Source: DASWOJ01 sp964242325
Lineage (GTDB): Bacteria; Pseudomonadota; Alphaproteobacteria; Acetobacterales; Acetobacteraceae
Direction: 5' to 3'
DNA: 12,406 nucleotides
NCBI GenBank assembly: GCA_964242325.1
Contig: CAXTCI010000160.1
Coordinates: 1 to 12,406, forward strand
Shown here piece by piece: positions 1-7,679 of the stretch; position 1 is the stretch's first letter, and each line of letters starts with the position of its first letter. A program made the position numbers and the translations under genes. The notes below the pieces were generated by a model that saw only the letters and a list, made by a program, of their open reading frames with translations, was not told where the DNA came from and ran no database searches.

Positions 1-53
1 CCTTTTTCTTGTCCACGATCGTGGGATGAATGAGGACGGCGTAGCCGACCGGC

Positions 54-68
54 CTGGGAAAGTCCCAG
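54..68 (-). terminator. Small hairpin just after vapC, possible weak terminator
   Basis: Directly after the vapC stop codon, the sequence CTGGGA-N3-TCCCAG forms a perfect 6-bp stem with a 3-nt loop. No T-tract follows it on the minus strand, so intrinsic termination would be weak. A separate 12-bp perfect palindrome (CCACGATCGTGG, 13-24) lies further downstream. Either could slow transcription or protect a 3' end; no function is shown by the sequence alone. Confidence 0.25.
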
Positions 69-476
69 CTACTCCAGCCAATCCTCAACAGCCAAGCCTG
101 GCACTCGGCGGAACTCGCCCGTGTTATGCGTCACCAGCGTCACCTGCAACGTGAGCGCATGGGCCGCGATGAGCAGATCATTGGCGCTGATCGGGGTCCC
201 ATCAAGCTCCAGCCTCGTGCGGACAAGTCCGTAAACTGCGTCGGCAGGCGCCTCGAACGGCATAATGTTCATCGTCGCCAGCACGCGGTCCATTTGCGTC
301 GCCAACCGTTGCGAGCCTCGCTTGGCAACGCCGAACCTGAGTTCGGCCGCAGCGATAATGCTGATGCAAACCGCATCCTCGCCCTCCAGCGCCAGCCGTT
401 GCGCCGCTTTGCCGCCGGGATTGCGAACCAAATCGGATACGATGTTGGTATCCAGCATCCGCTTGAACGCAGTCAA
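69..476 (-). CDS. vapC: VapC-type PIN-domain ribonuclease toxin
   Basis: This is a 135-residue PIN-domain protein, predicted to be the RNA-cleaving toxin of a type II toxin-antitoxin pair. The acidic metal-binding residues are in their expected places: D9 in MLDTNI, E45 in AAAELRFG and D100 in ANDLLIAAHA. The late THNTGEF motif carries N118 where some relatives have an acid, which is common in VapC. The length is normal for the family. The likely start is TTG at 474-476, because it overlaps the vapB stop as TTGA (4 nt) and supplies a normal N-terminus. An in-frame ATG at 456-458 would begin at MLDTNI and leave almost nothing before the first catalytic residue. No Shine-Dalgarno motif is needed if the gene is translationally coupled to vapB. 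Family assignment is strong; the RNA target is unknown. Confidence 0.9.
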   Translation of the reverse strand: MTAFKRMLDTNIVSDLVRNPGGKAAQRLALEGEDAVCISIIAAAELRFGVAKRGSQRLATQMDRVLATMNIMPFEAPADAVYGLVRTRLELDGTPISANDLLIAAHALTLQVTLVTHNTGEFRRVPGLAVEDWLE

Positions 477-718
477 AGTTCTATATCGCGGGGCGGCAGC
501 AGGCCCTCGTCAACATCCGGAAACTCCTCCTCAATCGGATCTAGGGTTGCGAGAAGTGCAAGCAGCCCTCCCTTCAGTGGCGGTATCGGCTGCAGAACCA
601 ACCGCTCCCCCTCCCGGTGCATCAGCACGGCATCGCCGGGCATAGCGAACTCCGGCGGGATCTCGACTGTCTGCACCGGCCCGGTGCGTACCAGTTGAAC
701 CCTCTTAATTTCCGACAT
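473..718 (-). CDS. vapB: VapB-type AbrB/MazE-like antitoxin
   Basis: This 81-residue protein precedes vapC and overlaps it by 4 nt, the usual antitoxin-toxin order. Residues ~5-46 resemble a swapped-hairpin AbrB/SpoVT DNA-binding domain (VQTVEIPPEFAMPGDAV, then REGERLVLQP). The acidic, proline-rich tail (DPIEEEFPDVDEGLLPP) fits a toxin-wrapping region. The ATG at 716-718 is chosen because GGAGG (726-730 on the plus strand as cctcc) sits 7 nt upstream. An open frame extends further upstream into dnaE2, but it is low-complexity shadow sequence. VapB proteins usually neutralise VapC and repress their own promoter. Only 28 nt separate this gene from the dnaE2 stop, so read-through from the SOS cassette is likely. 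I see no clear separate promoter in that short gap, although one could lie inside dnaE2. Confidence 0.85.
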   Translation of the reverse strand: MSEIKRVQLVRTGPVQTVEIPPEFAMPGDAVLMHREGERLVLQPIPPLKGGLLALLATLDPIEEEFPDVDEGLLPPRDIEL

Positions 719-746
719 CGCACCACCTCCGCCATAAGCCCACACC

Positions 747-3700
747 CTAGCGGAAATCCCTCGTTGGCACCCTGATCCCCTGCGCCGTCTCCGGCACGTC
801 AACATCCCGCGCCCGAGGCGCCACATCTCCCCGGTCCGGTGCCCCGGGATGCGTCGCTCCATCCCCGCGTCCGTGCCGCAGCGGCCAGGGGTCGTCCCGC
901 TCCCCCACGCTCCGCAGCAGGGCCGACAGGTCCTCCAGCCGGTCGGCGATCACGTGGATCACCCCGGCCTCCTTCTGCACCTTGCCGTGGCAGGCGATCA
1001 TGGTGGCGGACAGCACCAGGCGGCGCTGCCGGGCAAACACGCTGGGCCACAGGATCAGGTTGGCGACGCCGGTCTCGTCCTCGGTGGTGATGAACATGAC
1101 GCCGCGGGCCGAGCCGGGCTTCTGCCGCACCAGCACCAGGCCGGGCACCACCACGCGCCGGCCGTCGCGCAGGTGCAGCAGGTCCGCGCACGTCACCATG
1201 CCCCGGTCGCGCAGCTCCGCCCGCAAAAAGGCCACTGGGTGCGCCCGCAGGGTCAGGCCGGTGCTGCCATAGTCCTCGACGACCTCCCGCCCCGGGCGCA
1301 TCGGGTCCAACGCGACCGGCGGCTCCACGATCTCCGGCAGGTTGTCGGCGGCGGCGAACAGCGGCAGCGGCGCGTCCGCCAGGCCGCGGATCGCCCACAG
1401 CGCGCCGCGCCGGTCCAGGCCCAGCGAGCCCAGCGCATCCGCCTCCGCCAGCCGCTCCAGCGCCGCAACCGGCACCCCGGCCCGGCGCCACAAATCGTCC
1501 AGGTCCGCGTAGGGATGCTCCCCCCGTGCAGCCAACAGATCTACGGCGTGTTCGCTCTGCAAGCCGCCGACCATGCGCAGCCCCAGCCGGACCGCCAGCC
1601 ATGGGCCGTCCGCCGGCTCCAGCGTGCAGTCCCAGCGCGAGTGGTTCACATCCACCGGGCGCACCGGCACCCCATGCTCCCGCGCATCCCGCACCACCTG
1701 CGCCGGGGCATAGAACCCCATCGGCTGGCTGTTCAACAACGCCGCGCAGAACACGTCGGGATGCCAGCACTTCATCCAGGCCGAGGCGTAGGCGATCAGG
1801 GCGAAGCTGGCAGCATGGCTTTCCGGGAAGCCGTAGCTGCCGAAGCCCTCGATCTGGCTAAACGTCTGTTCAGCGAAATCAGTCTCGTAGCCGTTCGCCC
1901 GCATCCCATCCAGGAACTTCTGCCGGAACGGCTTGACGCCGCCGGTCACCTTGAACGTCGCCATTGACCGGCGGAGCTGGTCCGCCTCGTCCGGCGTGAA
2001 CCCGGCGCAGTGGATGGCCACCTGCATCGCCTGTTCCTGGAACAGCGGTACGCCCAGGGTTTCCTTCAACACCCGTTCCAGGGCCGGCGTGGGATAGCTG
2101 GCCCGCTCCAGCCCGGCGCGGCGGCGCAGGTAGGGATGCACCATGCCGCCCTGGATCGGGCCGGGTCGGACGATAGCGACCTGGATCACCAAGTCATACA
2201 GCCGGCGCGGCTGCAGCCGCGGCAGCATCGCCATCTGCGCCCGGCTCTCGATTTGGAAGGTGCCCAGGGTATCGGCCCGGCAGATCATGTCGAAGGTGGC
2301 GGAGTCGCCCTGCGGAATGCACGCGAGGTCAAGGAATGGCTGTTCCTGCTCCCNNNNNNNNNNNNNNNNNNNNNNNNNNNNNNNNNNNNNNNNNNNNNNN
2401 NNNNNNNNNNNNNNNNNNNNNNNNNNNNNNNNNNNNNNNNNNNNNNNNNNNNNCCCTCTCCCGGAGGGAAAGAGAGCAGGCGGGCCTATGGTCGTCCAGT
2501 AAGTCAAATGCCCGCCTCATGCAGCCCAGCATCCCCAGGCCCAGCACATCCACCTTCATAAAGCGCAGCGCGTCTATGTCGTCCTTGTCCCACTCGATGA
2601 TCTGCCGGCCTGCCATCGCCGCCGGCAGCACCGGCACCAGCTCGGACAACGACGCCTGCGTCAGCACAAATCCGCCGGGATGGGTGCCGAGCTGCCGCGG
2701 AAAGCCAATCAGGTCGTGCGCCAGGTCAAGCGTCAGCCGCAGCCGGCGGTCCTCCAAATTGAGGTTCAGCGCCTCGGCATGGTCCTCGGTGACGCCCTCC
2801 TCGCTCCAGCCCCAGACCTGGCCGGCCAGGGCGCCCGTCACGTCCTCCGTCAAGCCCAGCGCCTTGCCCACGTCCCGCACGGCGCCGCGGGCGCGAAAAC
2901 GCATGATGGTTGCGCACAGCGCGGCGCGGTCACGGCCGTAATGGTCATAGACCCACTGGATCACTTCCTCCCGCCGGTCGTGCTCGAAGTCCACGTCTAT
3001 GTCCGGCGGCTCCCGGCGGGCAGCAGATATGAAGCGCTCGAACAGCAGGTTGGACTCTGCCGGGTCCAGGCCAGTGATGCCCAGCACGTAGCAAACGGCG
3101 GAGTTGGCGGCGCTACCCCGCCCTTGGCACAGGATGTCACGGCTGCGGGCAAAGCAGACGATGCTGTGGACGGTCAGGAAGTACGGTGCATACTCAAGCT
3201 GCGAGATCAAGTCCAACTCGTGCCGCAACTGATTGAAAACTTTGTATGGAATGCCTCTGGGATAGCGCCGTGCCGCACCGTCCCAGGTCATCCGCTTCAG
3301 GGTTTGCTGCGCCGTAAGCTCGGGGTCCCTGACCTCGTCCGGATACTGGTAGCGCAGGTCGCCGAGATCGAACCCGCAGCGTCCCACCAGTTCCAGGGTG
3401 CGTTCCACGGCGTCGGGGTGGCGGGCGAACAGCCGGGCCATCTCGGCGGGGGTCTTCAGGTGCCGGTCGGCATGGCGTTCCCGCCGGAACCCGGCGGCGT
3501 CAATGGTGGCGCCCTCGCGGATGCAGGTGACGACATCCTGCAGGATGCGGCGCTCCGGCACGTGATACAGCACGTCGCCGGTGGCGATCATCGGCGCCCC
3601 GGCGGCCCGGCCCAGTTCTGCCAGGCGATACAGCCGGGCTGCATCGCCGGGCCGCCGCCGCACCGTCCCGGCCAGGTAGGCGCGGCCAGGCGCGTCGGCG

Positions 3701-4158
3701 CGCAGCCGGGCAAGCTGCCGGGGCAGGGCGGCATCGTCGGTCGGCACCAGCACCAGCAGCAGCCCGGCATTGGCCGCCGCCACGTCGTCCCATCCCAGGT
3801 CGCAGCCGCCCTTGTTGCCCGGCCCCCGCCCGGCCCGCGACCGGCCCAGCGTCAACAGCCCGCACAGCCCAGCCCATGCCTGACGGTCCCCAGGAAAGGC
3901 CAGCAGCGCGGGACCCGGCATGCCCGGCGCTTCCGGCCGCAGGTCCAAGCGGCAGCCGGCAACCAGCCGCACGCCGGTTTTCTTCGCGCATTCCCATGCC
4001 TGCACGATGCCGGCGACCGAGTTGCGGTCGGTGATGCCCAGCGCCGCAATGCCCAATTCCTCGGCCTGGCCGAACAGCTCGTGCGGATGGCTGGCGCCGC
4101 GCAGGAAGGAGTAGTTGCTCGTGACCTGCAACTCGGCATAGCCGCTAGAACAGCCCAT
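747..4158 (-). CDS. dnaE2: Error-prone DNA polymerase DnaE2 (ImuC), interrupted by repeat and assembly gap
   Basis: This is a C-family polymerase alpha-subunit paralogue that performs SOS-induced translesion synthesis with ImuA and ImuB. The N-terminus (YAELQVTSNYSFLRGASHP) is the characteristic DnaE2 PHP-domain start. The metal-binding PDIDVDF motif is at residues 385-391, and the later catalytic aspartate is D537 in MKVDVLGL. The C-terminal half has the finger region (LGTFQIESRAQMAMLPRL), the FGSYGFPESHAASFALIAYASAW motif region, and an OB fold (GVMFITTEDETGVANLILWP). It ends VPTRDFR, a usual family terminus. The ATG at 4156-4158 overlaps the imuB stop by 14 nt. Host-like residues total roughly 1,090, normal for DnaE2. 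After FDLLDDHR (residue ~558) the frame enters repeat-derived residues (ACSLSLRER), then 100 Ns, then resumes at PFLDLACIPQ. The halves are in different frames across the nominal 100 Ns, but gap length is probably arbitrary, so whether the gene is intact cannot be decided. Confidence 0.93.
2345..2480. repeat. Palindromic repeat copy inserted in dnaE2, interior unsequenced
   Basis: Both edges of the N-run are repeat sequence rather than polymerase sequence. The left edge is CCTGCTCCC (2345-2353). The right edge (2454-2480) begins CCCTCTCCCGGAGGGA and ends GAGCAGG. The outer ends form a perfect 7-bp inverted repeat, CCTGCTC/GAGCAGG. The right edge matches the arms of the element at 10691-10853, which also ends GAGCAGG, and the first 16 bases match the reverse complement of the 36-bp repeat at 12371-12406. 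Flanking DnaE2 residues are contiguous with the family on each side, so this looks like a real insertion at an interdomain position. The true length inside the gap is unknown; by analogy with the complete element it might be near 160 bp. Confidence 0.7.
2354..2453. other. Assembly gap of 100 Ns
   Basis: Exactly 100 undetermined bases, the conventional size for a gap of unknown length. It falls inside the repeat copy within dnaE2, which explains why assembly failed there. Confidence 0.98.
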
Positions 4159-5629
4159 GCAGGAACCACTCCAGCGTGCCGGTTGCCAGGTCCTCGCCGT
4201 CGCCCCGGCGGAACAGCCAGAAGCGCGTGCCCTCCCCATCCTCGACACGGAAATAATCCCGCACCGCCCAAACCTCCCCATCCCTGAGCCACCATTCGCC
4301 ATGGATGCGCTCCGGCCCATCGGCATGGCACACGCGGTGGCGGCGGCGGCGCCAGGTGAAGGCGGCGGGTGCACCGTCGGGCAGGCCGGCCAGAGCCTCG
4401 ACCTGCTGCGGCGGGTGCAGCAGGCGGACCGGGGCGGGCCAGTGCGACGGCCAACCGGCGCCGCCCGGCCGGGCCAGGGCGGGCACCAGCCGCACGGAGC
4501 GCTCGGGCACGTCGCTCTCGACCGGCTCCGCCCGGAACACCTGGTCGGCGCCGAGGCGGTTGCTCAGCCGGTCCACCAGGGCGGAGATGTCCGGCCTCGA
4601 AGGTCCGGCGGCGTCTTGCTGCCAGTCCAGCGGCTCGGCCAGGGGAATCACCAGCCGCATGGCCTCGATCCCCAGGCCGGGGTCCACCTCCTCCAGCCGT
4701 TCGGTAAGCATGCGTGACAAGTGACTGATATCACGCGAAGGACGGCCGGTGCCGATCCGCACGGCTTGTATGCTGCCGTCCACACGCTCGAACAGCAGAT
4801 CCAGCCGGCGGGCGCCCAGCCCAGCGCGTTCCATCTGGTTGCACAGCGGGGCAACCAGATGCTGCACGGCAATGGAAAAGGCGTCGGCGGTCAGCAGCGG
4901 TTCCCCGAAGGTGACGCGGTGCTGCAGCAGCTCCTCCGGCACCAGCGGCTGGATCGGTTCGTGGGCGCGGCCATGCGCCTGGTCCAGGCGCAGCAGCAGA
5001 TGCGGGCCGAAGCGGCGGGCCAGGGCGGCGCGGGGCAGGCGCTCCAGGTGCGCCACCCGCTCGATCCCCAGGCGGCGCAGGGTGGCCACCAACTCCGCCG
5101 CCAGCCGCAGGGCTGCAACGGGCAGAGCGGCCACGGCGTCCCGCTGTGCGCCGGCAAGGACCACGCCGCCGCCGTGCCGGGCGACGGCATGGGCGGCGCC
5201 AGGCGTATCGGCGACGGCGCAGCCTGTATGCAGGCCGTCCCCAGTGAAGCGCTGAGCCAGAACGTCCAGCAGCGCGGCCTCGCCACGGAACAGGTGGTCA
5301 CAACCGGTCACATCCAGCCACAAGCCATCCGGCGGGTCCGGCGCCGTAAGGGGCGCGTAGCGGTGGCACCAGGCGGCCAGGCGGCGCAGGGCATCGGCAT
5401 CGGCGTCCGGCTGTCCCTCCTGGACCGTCAGCCCCGGCACCATTGCCATGGCATGGGCCAGCGCCATGCCGGGCCGCAGGCCCAGTGCCTGGGCAGCCGG
5501 GTCCACCGCGCCCACCACTCGGCGGTGCCCGTCGTATAGGGCCGTCACGACGGGCCGCGCCGGATCAGGCGACTGCCGCAGCCGGTCTGTCGGCCAGTGC
5601 GGGAACCAAACCGAGACGACCCTGCGCAT
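4145..5629 (-). CDS. imuB: ImuB, Y-family polymerase-like SOS mutagenesis protein
   Basis: This 494-residue protein is a catalytically dead Y-family relative that acts as the hub of the ImuA-ImuB-DnaE2 mutasome, recruiting DnaE2 to the sliding clamp in characterised systems. The N-terminus (MRRVVSVWFPHWPTDRLR) has the Y-family fold pattern but lacks the usual catalytic aspartate. The palm region (GLWLDVTGCDHLFRGE) replaces the acidic SIDE-type motif, as in other ImuB proteins. The C-terminus (RDYFRVEDGEGTRFWLFR, then TLEWFLHGLF) is the family signature. I do not see a textbook clamp-binding QLxLF motif; LDWQQD near the little-finger end is at best degenerate. The ATG at 5627-5629 has GGAGG (5636-5640) 6 nt upstream. 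The gene overlaps the imuA end by 65 nt and dnaE2 starts inside its last codons, so the three genes are tightly coupled. Confidence 0.93.
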   Translation of the reverse strand: MRRVVSVWFPHWPTDRLRQSPDPARPVVTALYDGHRRVVGAVDPAAQALGLRPGMALAHAMAMVPGLTVQEGQPDADADALRRLAAWCHRYAPLTAPDPPDGLWLDVTGCDHLFRGEAALLDVLAQRFTGDGLHTGCAVADTPGAAHAVARHGGGVVLAGAQRDAVAALPVAALRLAAELVATLRRLGIERVAHLERLPRAALARRFGPHLLLRLDQAHGRAHEPIQPLVPEELLQHRVTFGEPLLTADAFSIAVQHLVAPLCNQMERAGLGARRLDLLFERVDGSIQAVRIGTGRPSRDISHLSRMLTERLEEVDPGLGIEAMRLVIPLAEPLDWQQDAAGPSRPDISALVDRLSNRLGADQVFRAEPVESDVPERSVRLVPALARPGGAGWPSHWPAPVRLLHPPQQVEALAGLPDGAPAAFTWRRRRHRVCHADGPERIHGEWWLRDGEVWAVRDYFRVEDGEGTRFWLFRRGDGEDLATGTLEWFLHGLF

Positions 5630-6374
5630 CGCAAGCCTCCGTATCCCACGATCCCGTCCGTCCGCCGCGGCAGCGCAGCAGGTCCAGTCGCCAGCGCACC
5701 TGCCCCAGGCCAGGCACGTCAGGCGCATGGGGCAGGACGGGCGGGGACGGCAGCGCCGACACCCGCCAGCGCGTCGCTGCCGCCGTGACGCCGGCCGAAG
5801 CTTCGCCGTCACGTCCACTCGGGCGCCCTGCTCCGGCGTGCCCCGCTCCGGCATGCCACGGCCGGCGCAGCACCAGGGCCATGACGCCCGACGCCTCCGC
5901 CGCCAGATGCAGCCGGCGGGAGGCCGTCAGGGACAGCGGCCCCGACAGTTCCCCCACCACGCCGGCCAGGCCGTGGTGGCGCAGGCCTTCCTCCATCACC
6001 AGCAACCCATCGCGGCCGGCGCGGGCATAGATGACGCGATCCGGATGCAGCCCGGCCCCGGCCAGGCCCGGGGCGAACAGGTCCGCCCGCTCCAGCACCC
6101 ACAGCACCGGGCCAGGACGCCGGGCCAGTATGCCGGCAGCGAATCGGGCCGCGGTGGCGGCGTGCTGCAGGTCTGTGCCGGTGCCCATCACCTCATGCAG
6201 CGCATCCACCGCCAGGCCGCCGCCGGGCAGGGCGGCGTCCAGCGCCGGCAGGCCGAACGGAAGCGGGGGCAGCCCTGCACGGGTGGCGCCACGCTCGATC
6301 CGGGCGATGCTGGCGCGCAGGCGGTCCAGCGAAGGAGGTGGCGTGGCCGGCTGAATGTACTGTATTTGTTCCAT
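5565..6374 (-). CDS. imuA: ImuA, RecA-like SOS mutagenesis protein
   Basis: This 269-residue protein is the first gene of the cassette. ImuA proteins are distant RecA/SulA-like factors required for DnaE2-dependent mutagenesis. Family features are LPFGLPALDAALPGGGLA (residues ~38-55), the LHEVMGTG segment (59-66) where RecA would have a Walker A loop (degenerate here), the WVLERADLFAPGLAGAGLHPDRVIYARA core (~92-119) and the LTASRRLHLAAEASGVMALVLRR strand (~149-171). The C-terminal ~100 residues are Gly/Ala/Arg-rich and then give the family-like VRWRLDLLRCRGG stretch. The ATG at 6372-6374 is preferred over an upstream in-frame ATG at 6474-6476, because the longer frame would read through the LexA box and add a non-family basic leader. 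The Shine-Dalgarno motif is weak: GAGGTGGG about 17 nt upstream. Confidence 0.9.
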   Translation of the reverse strand: MEQIQYIQPATPPPSLDRLRASIARIERGATRAGLPPLPFGLPALDAALPGGGLAVDALHEVMGTGTDLQHAATAARFAAGILARRPGPVLWVLERADLFAPGLAGAGLHPDRVIYARAGRDGLLVMEEGLRHHGLAGVVGELSGPLSLTASRRLHLAAEASGVMALVLRRPWHAGAGHAGAGRPSGRDGEASAGVTAAATRWRVSALPSPPVLPHAPDVPGLGQVRWRLDLLRCRGGRTGSWDTEACDAQGRLGLVPALADRPAAAVA

Positions 6375-6402
6375 GGTCGCCCGACGCACCCACCTCAGCA
6401 AT

Positions 6403-6437
6403 GTTCGCACTTTGTTCTGCAAAGTAAGCGTCGTCAA
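6403..6437 (-). promoter_or_regulatory. LexA (SOS) operator and likely promoter of imuA-imuB-dnaE2
   Basis: GTTCGCACTTTGTTC at 6403-6417 is a perfect GTTC-N7-GTTC direct repeat, the LexA operator form of Alphaproteobacteria. It begins 28 nt upstream of the imuA ATG. On the minus strand, a TTGACG (-35-like, 6432-6437) lies 14 nt before the operator, which would place the operator over the -10 region. I find no strong -10 hexamer. The arrangement implies LexA repression and DNA-damage induction of everything downstream in the leftward block. Confidence 0.85.
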
Positions 6438-6479
6438 CCTAGTTAGCGGCTGCTGCCGATAACGTCGCAGTTGCAAAGC

Positions 6480-6776
6480 AAATGCAGGCTGGACCGGGCT
6501 ACACGTTCACCGCAGATCAACCAGGAGCCGCTACGACGTGCTTCTCCGCCTGTGAGAAGCGGTATTCCGGAACCTAGGACGGTGCTTTCCGCTCTTGGAC
6601 CGCCATCCCACACAGGCAGATCAAATAGACTGGAAAACCAGGGTCGAGAGCGTATGCACTTTAAACAAAAAAGATGAGAATCGCTGCGTAAAGCTTAGAT
6701 AGAACTGAGTGGCCATACGGTCTGCCAGTGACCATGACCCAGTTTCCTACCGACCCAACAAGATAAACGCCGTGCC
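6480..6776. other. Gene-poor, AT-richer intergenic stretch
   Basis: About 300 bp between the imuA promoter region and the 3' end of the methyltransferase gene. Base composition drops noticeably around 6620-6770 compared with the surrounding genes. I see a perfect 7-bp stem, GCTTCTC-N7-GAGAAGC (6540-6560), and a short palindrome TTCCGGAA nearby. On the minus strand there is a T-run (near 6665-6671) with no convincing GC stem before it. Open frames here have no recognisable protein features. No tRNA or rRNA fold is apparent. Confidence 0.5.
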
Positions 6777-7598
6777 TCAACCGTCCCGAATCGCTCCTAG
6801 CCCCAGGCTCAGCGGCAGCCACGGGCGGTCCGGCCAGGTCCACAGTCCGTCGCCGTCCTGCACCAAGCAGCGAAACATCTGCCAGGCCACGCGCGGGTGC
6901 TCCTGCAACGTTTCCAGCCGCATCCCGGCATCCCTCAACCCGGCCAGCACGGCGCCGAGCGGATGCAGCCAGTTCACTTGGCGCTCATTCCGCAGCCGGG
7001 CCACCGGATCGGCGTAGTCCGTGGCATCGTCGTATACCAGCGGCGCACCGCCGAAGTAGGGCATGAACCAGCCGGGCCGCCCGTCCCCGCCCGGCGTCAG
7101 GTCGTCGAACACCAGGGCCGCCGGATGCGAGTCCAGTAACAGCAGCCGGCCGCCGGGCCGCAAGAACCCGGCGACCACCCGCGCCCAGGCCGCCACGTCC
7201 GGCAGCCAGCAGATCGTCCCCCATGTGGTGAACACCAGGTCGAACGACGCCGGCTCCGGCAGGACGGCAGGCGCCCCATACACGTCCGCCAGCACGAAGC
7301 GTGCCTGCAGCCCCATCTCCGCCGCCAAATCCTGTGCGGCGGCGATGGCGGGCGGCGAGAAGTCCACCCCCGTCACCTCGGCGCCTCGGCCCGCCAGCAC
7401 CAGCGTGTCCCGCCCGAAGTGGCATTGCAGGTGCAGCACCCGCAGCCCGGCCAACGGCGGCAGCATCGCCTCCGTCAACGCATCCAGCCGGGGGTGCCCG
7501 GCCCGCAAGGCCGTCAGATCGTAGTCGCGCGAGGCCAGGTGGACCGGCACGCGCTCGTCCCAATTGGCCCGGTTCAGGGCCAACCAATCCTCGGCCAT
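6777..7598 (-). CDS. Class I SAM-dependent methyltransferase
   Basis: This 273-residue protein has a seven-strand Rossmann-type methyltransferase core. Motif I is VLHLQCHFGRDTL (residues ~54-66), an LQCHFG variant of the usual glycine loop. GAEVTGVDFS (72-81) follows, with D79 expected to bind the ribose hydroxyls of SAM. FVLADVYG (101-108) matches the motif II/III acid, FDLVFTTWGTICWLPD (119-134) is the post-core segment, and FLRPGGRLLLLDSHP (145-159) is the typical strand-5 hairpin. The start at 7596-7598 has an AAGGAGGG ribosome-binding site about 9 nt upstream; an in-frame ATG at 7665-7667 lacks such support. It resembles methyltransferase domain 11/25 proteins of unknown substrate. It is divergent from the small peptide gene and separated from imuA by ~400 bp, so it is probably an independent unit. 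Confidence 0.87.
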   Translation of the reverse strand: MAEDWLALNRANWDERVPVHLASRDYDLTALRAGHPRLDALTEAMLPPLAGLRVLHLQCHFGRDTLVLAGRGAEVTGVDFSPPAIAAAQDLAAEMGLQARFVLADVYGAPAVLPEPASFDLVFTTWGTICWLPDVAAWARVVAGFLRPGGRLLLLDSHPAALVFDDLTPGGDGRPGWFMPYFGGAPLVYDDATDYADPVARLRNERQVNWLHPLGAVLAGLRDAGMRLETLQEHPRVAWQMFRCLVQDGDGLWTWPDRPWLPLSLGLGAIRDG

Positions 7599-7624
7599 AA
7601 GGCCACCCTCCTTCGGTGCGGAAC

Positions 7625-7640
7625 CAAGGCCTACGCCTTG
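7625..7640. promoter_or_regulatory. Dyad in the divergent methyltransferase/small-peptide gap
   Basis: CAAGGC-CTAC-GCCTTG is a perfect 6-bp inverted repeat with a 4-nt loop. It is centred in the 81-bp region between two divergent start codons. It could be an operator for a regulator of both genes or a 5'-leader hairpin. No known binding-site family is recognised. Confidence 0.3.
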
Positions 7641-7679
7641 CGTAATGAAGCCATTCACATCGGGCAAGGAATAACCCTC

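Noticed and set aside
13..24. Perfect 12-bp palindrome CCACGATCGTGG as a terminator
   Set aside because: It is not followed by a T-tract in either direction and lies at the window edge without context.
1..62. Possible coding fragment on the minus strand reading RPVGYAVLIHPTIVDKK
   Set aside because: It has plausible composition but no start codon in view after vapC and only ~20 residues before the window edge. There is too little to call a gene.
126..698. Plus-strand open frame opposite vapBC
   Set aside because: Basic, serine-rich composition with no domain; antisense shadow of vapB and vapC.
2329..2507. True frameshift in dnaE2 at the gap
   Set aside because: The halves differ in frame only relative to the nominal 100 Ns, which is a placeholder length, so a frameshift cannot be claimed.
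2680..4287. 535-residue plus-strand open frame opposite dnaE2
   Set aside because: It is antisense to a strongly recognised polymerase, has low-complexity composition and no family features.
6375..6476. 34-residue N-terminal extension of ImuA
   Set aside because: It would read through the LexA operator and promoter, and the added residues are not family-like.
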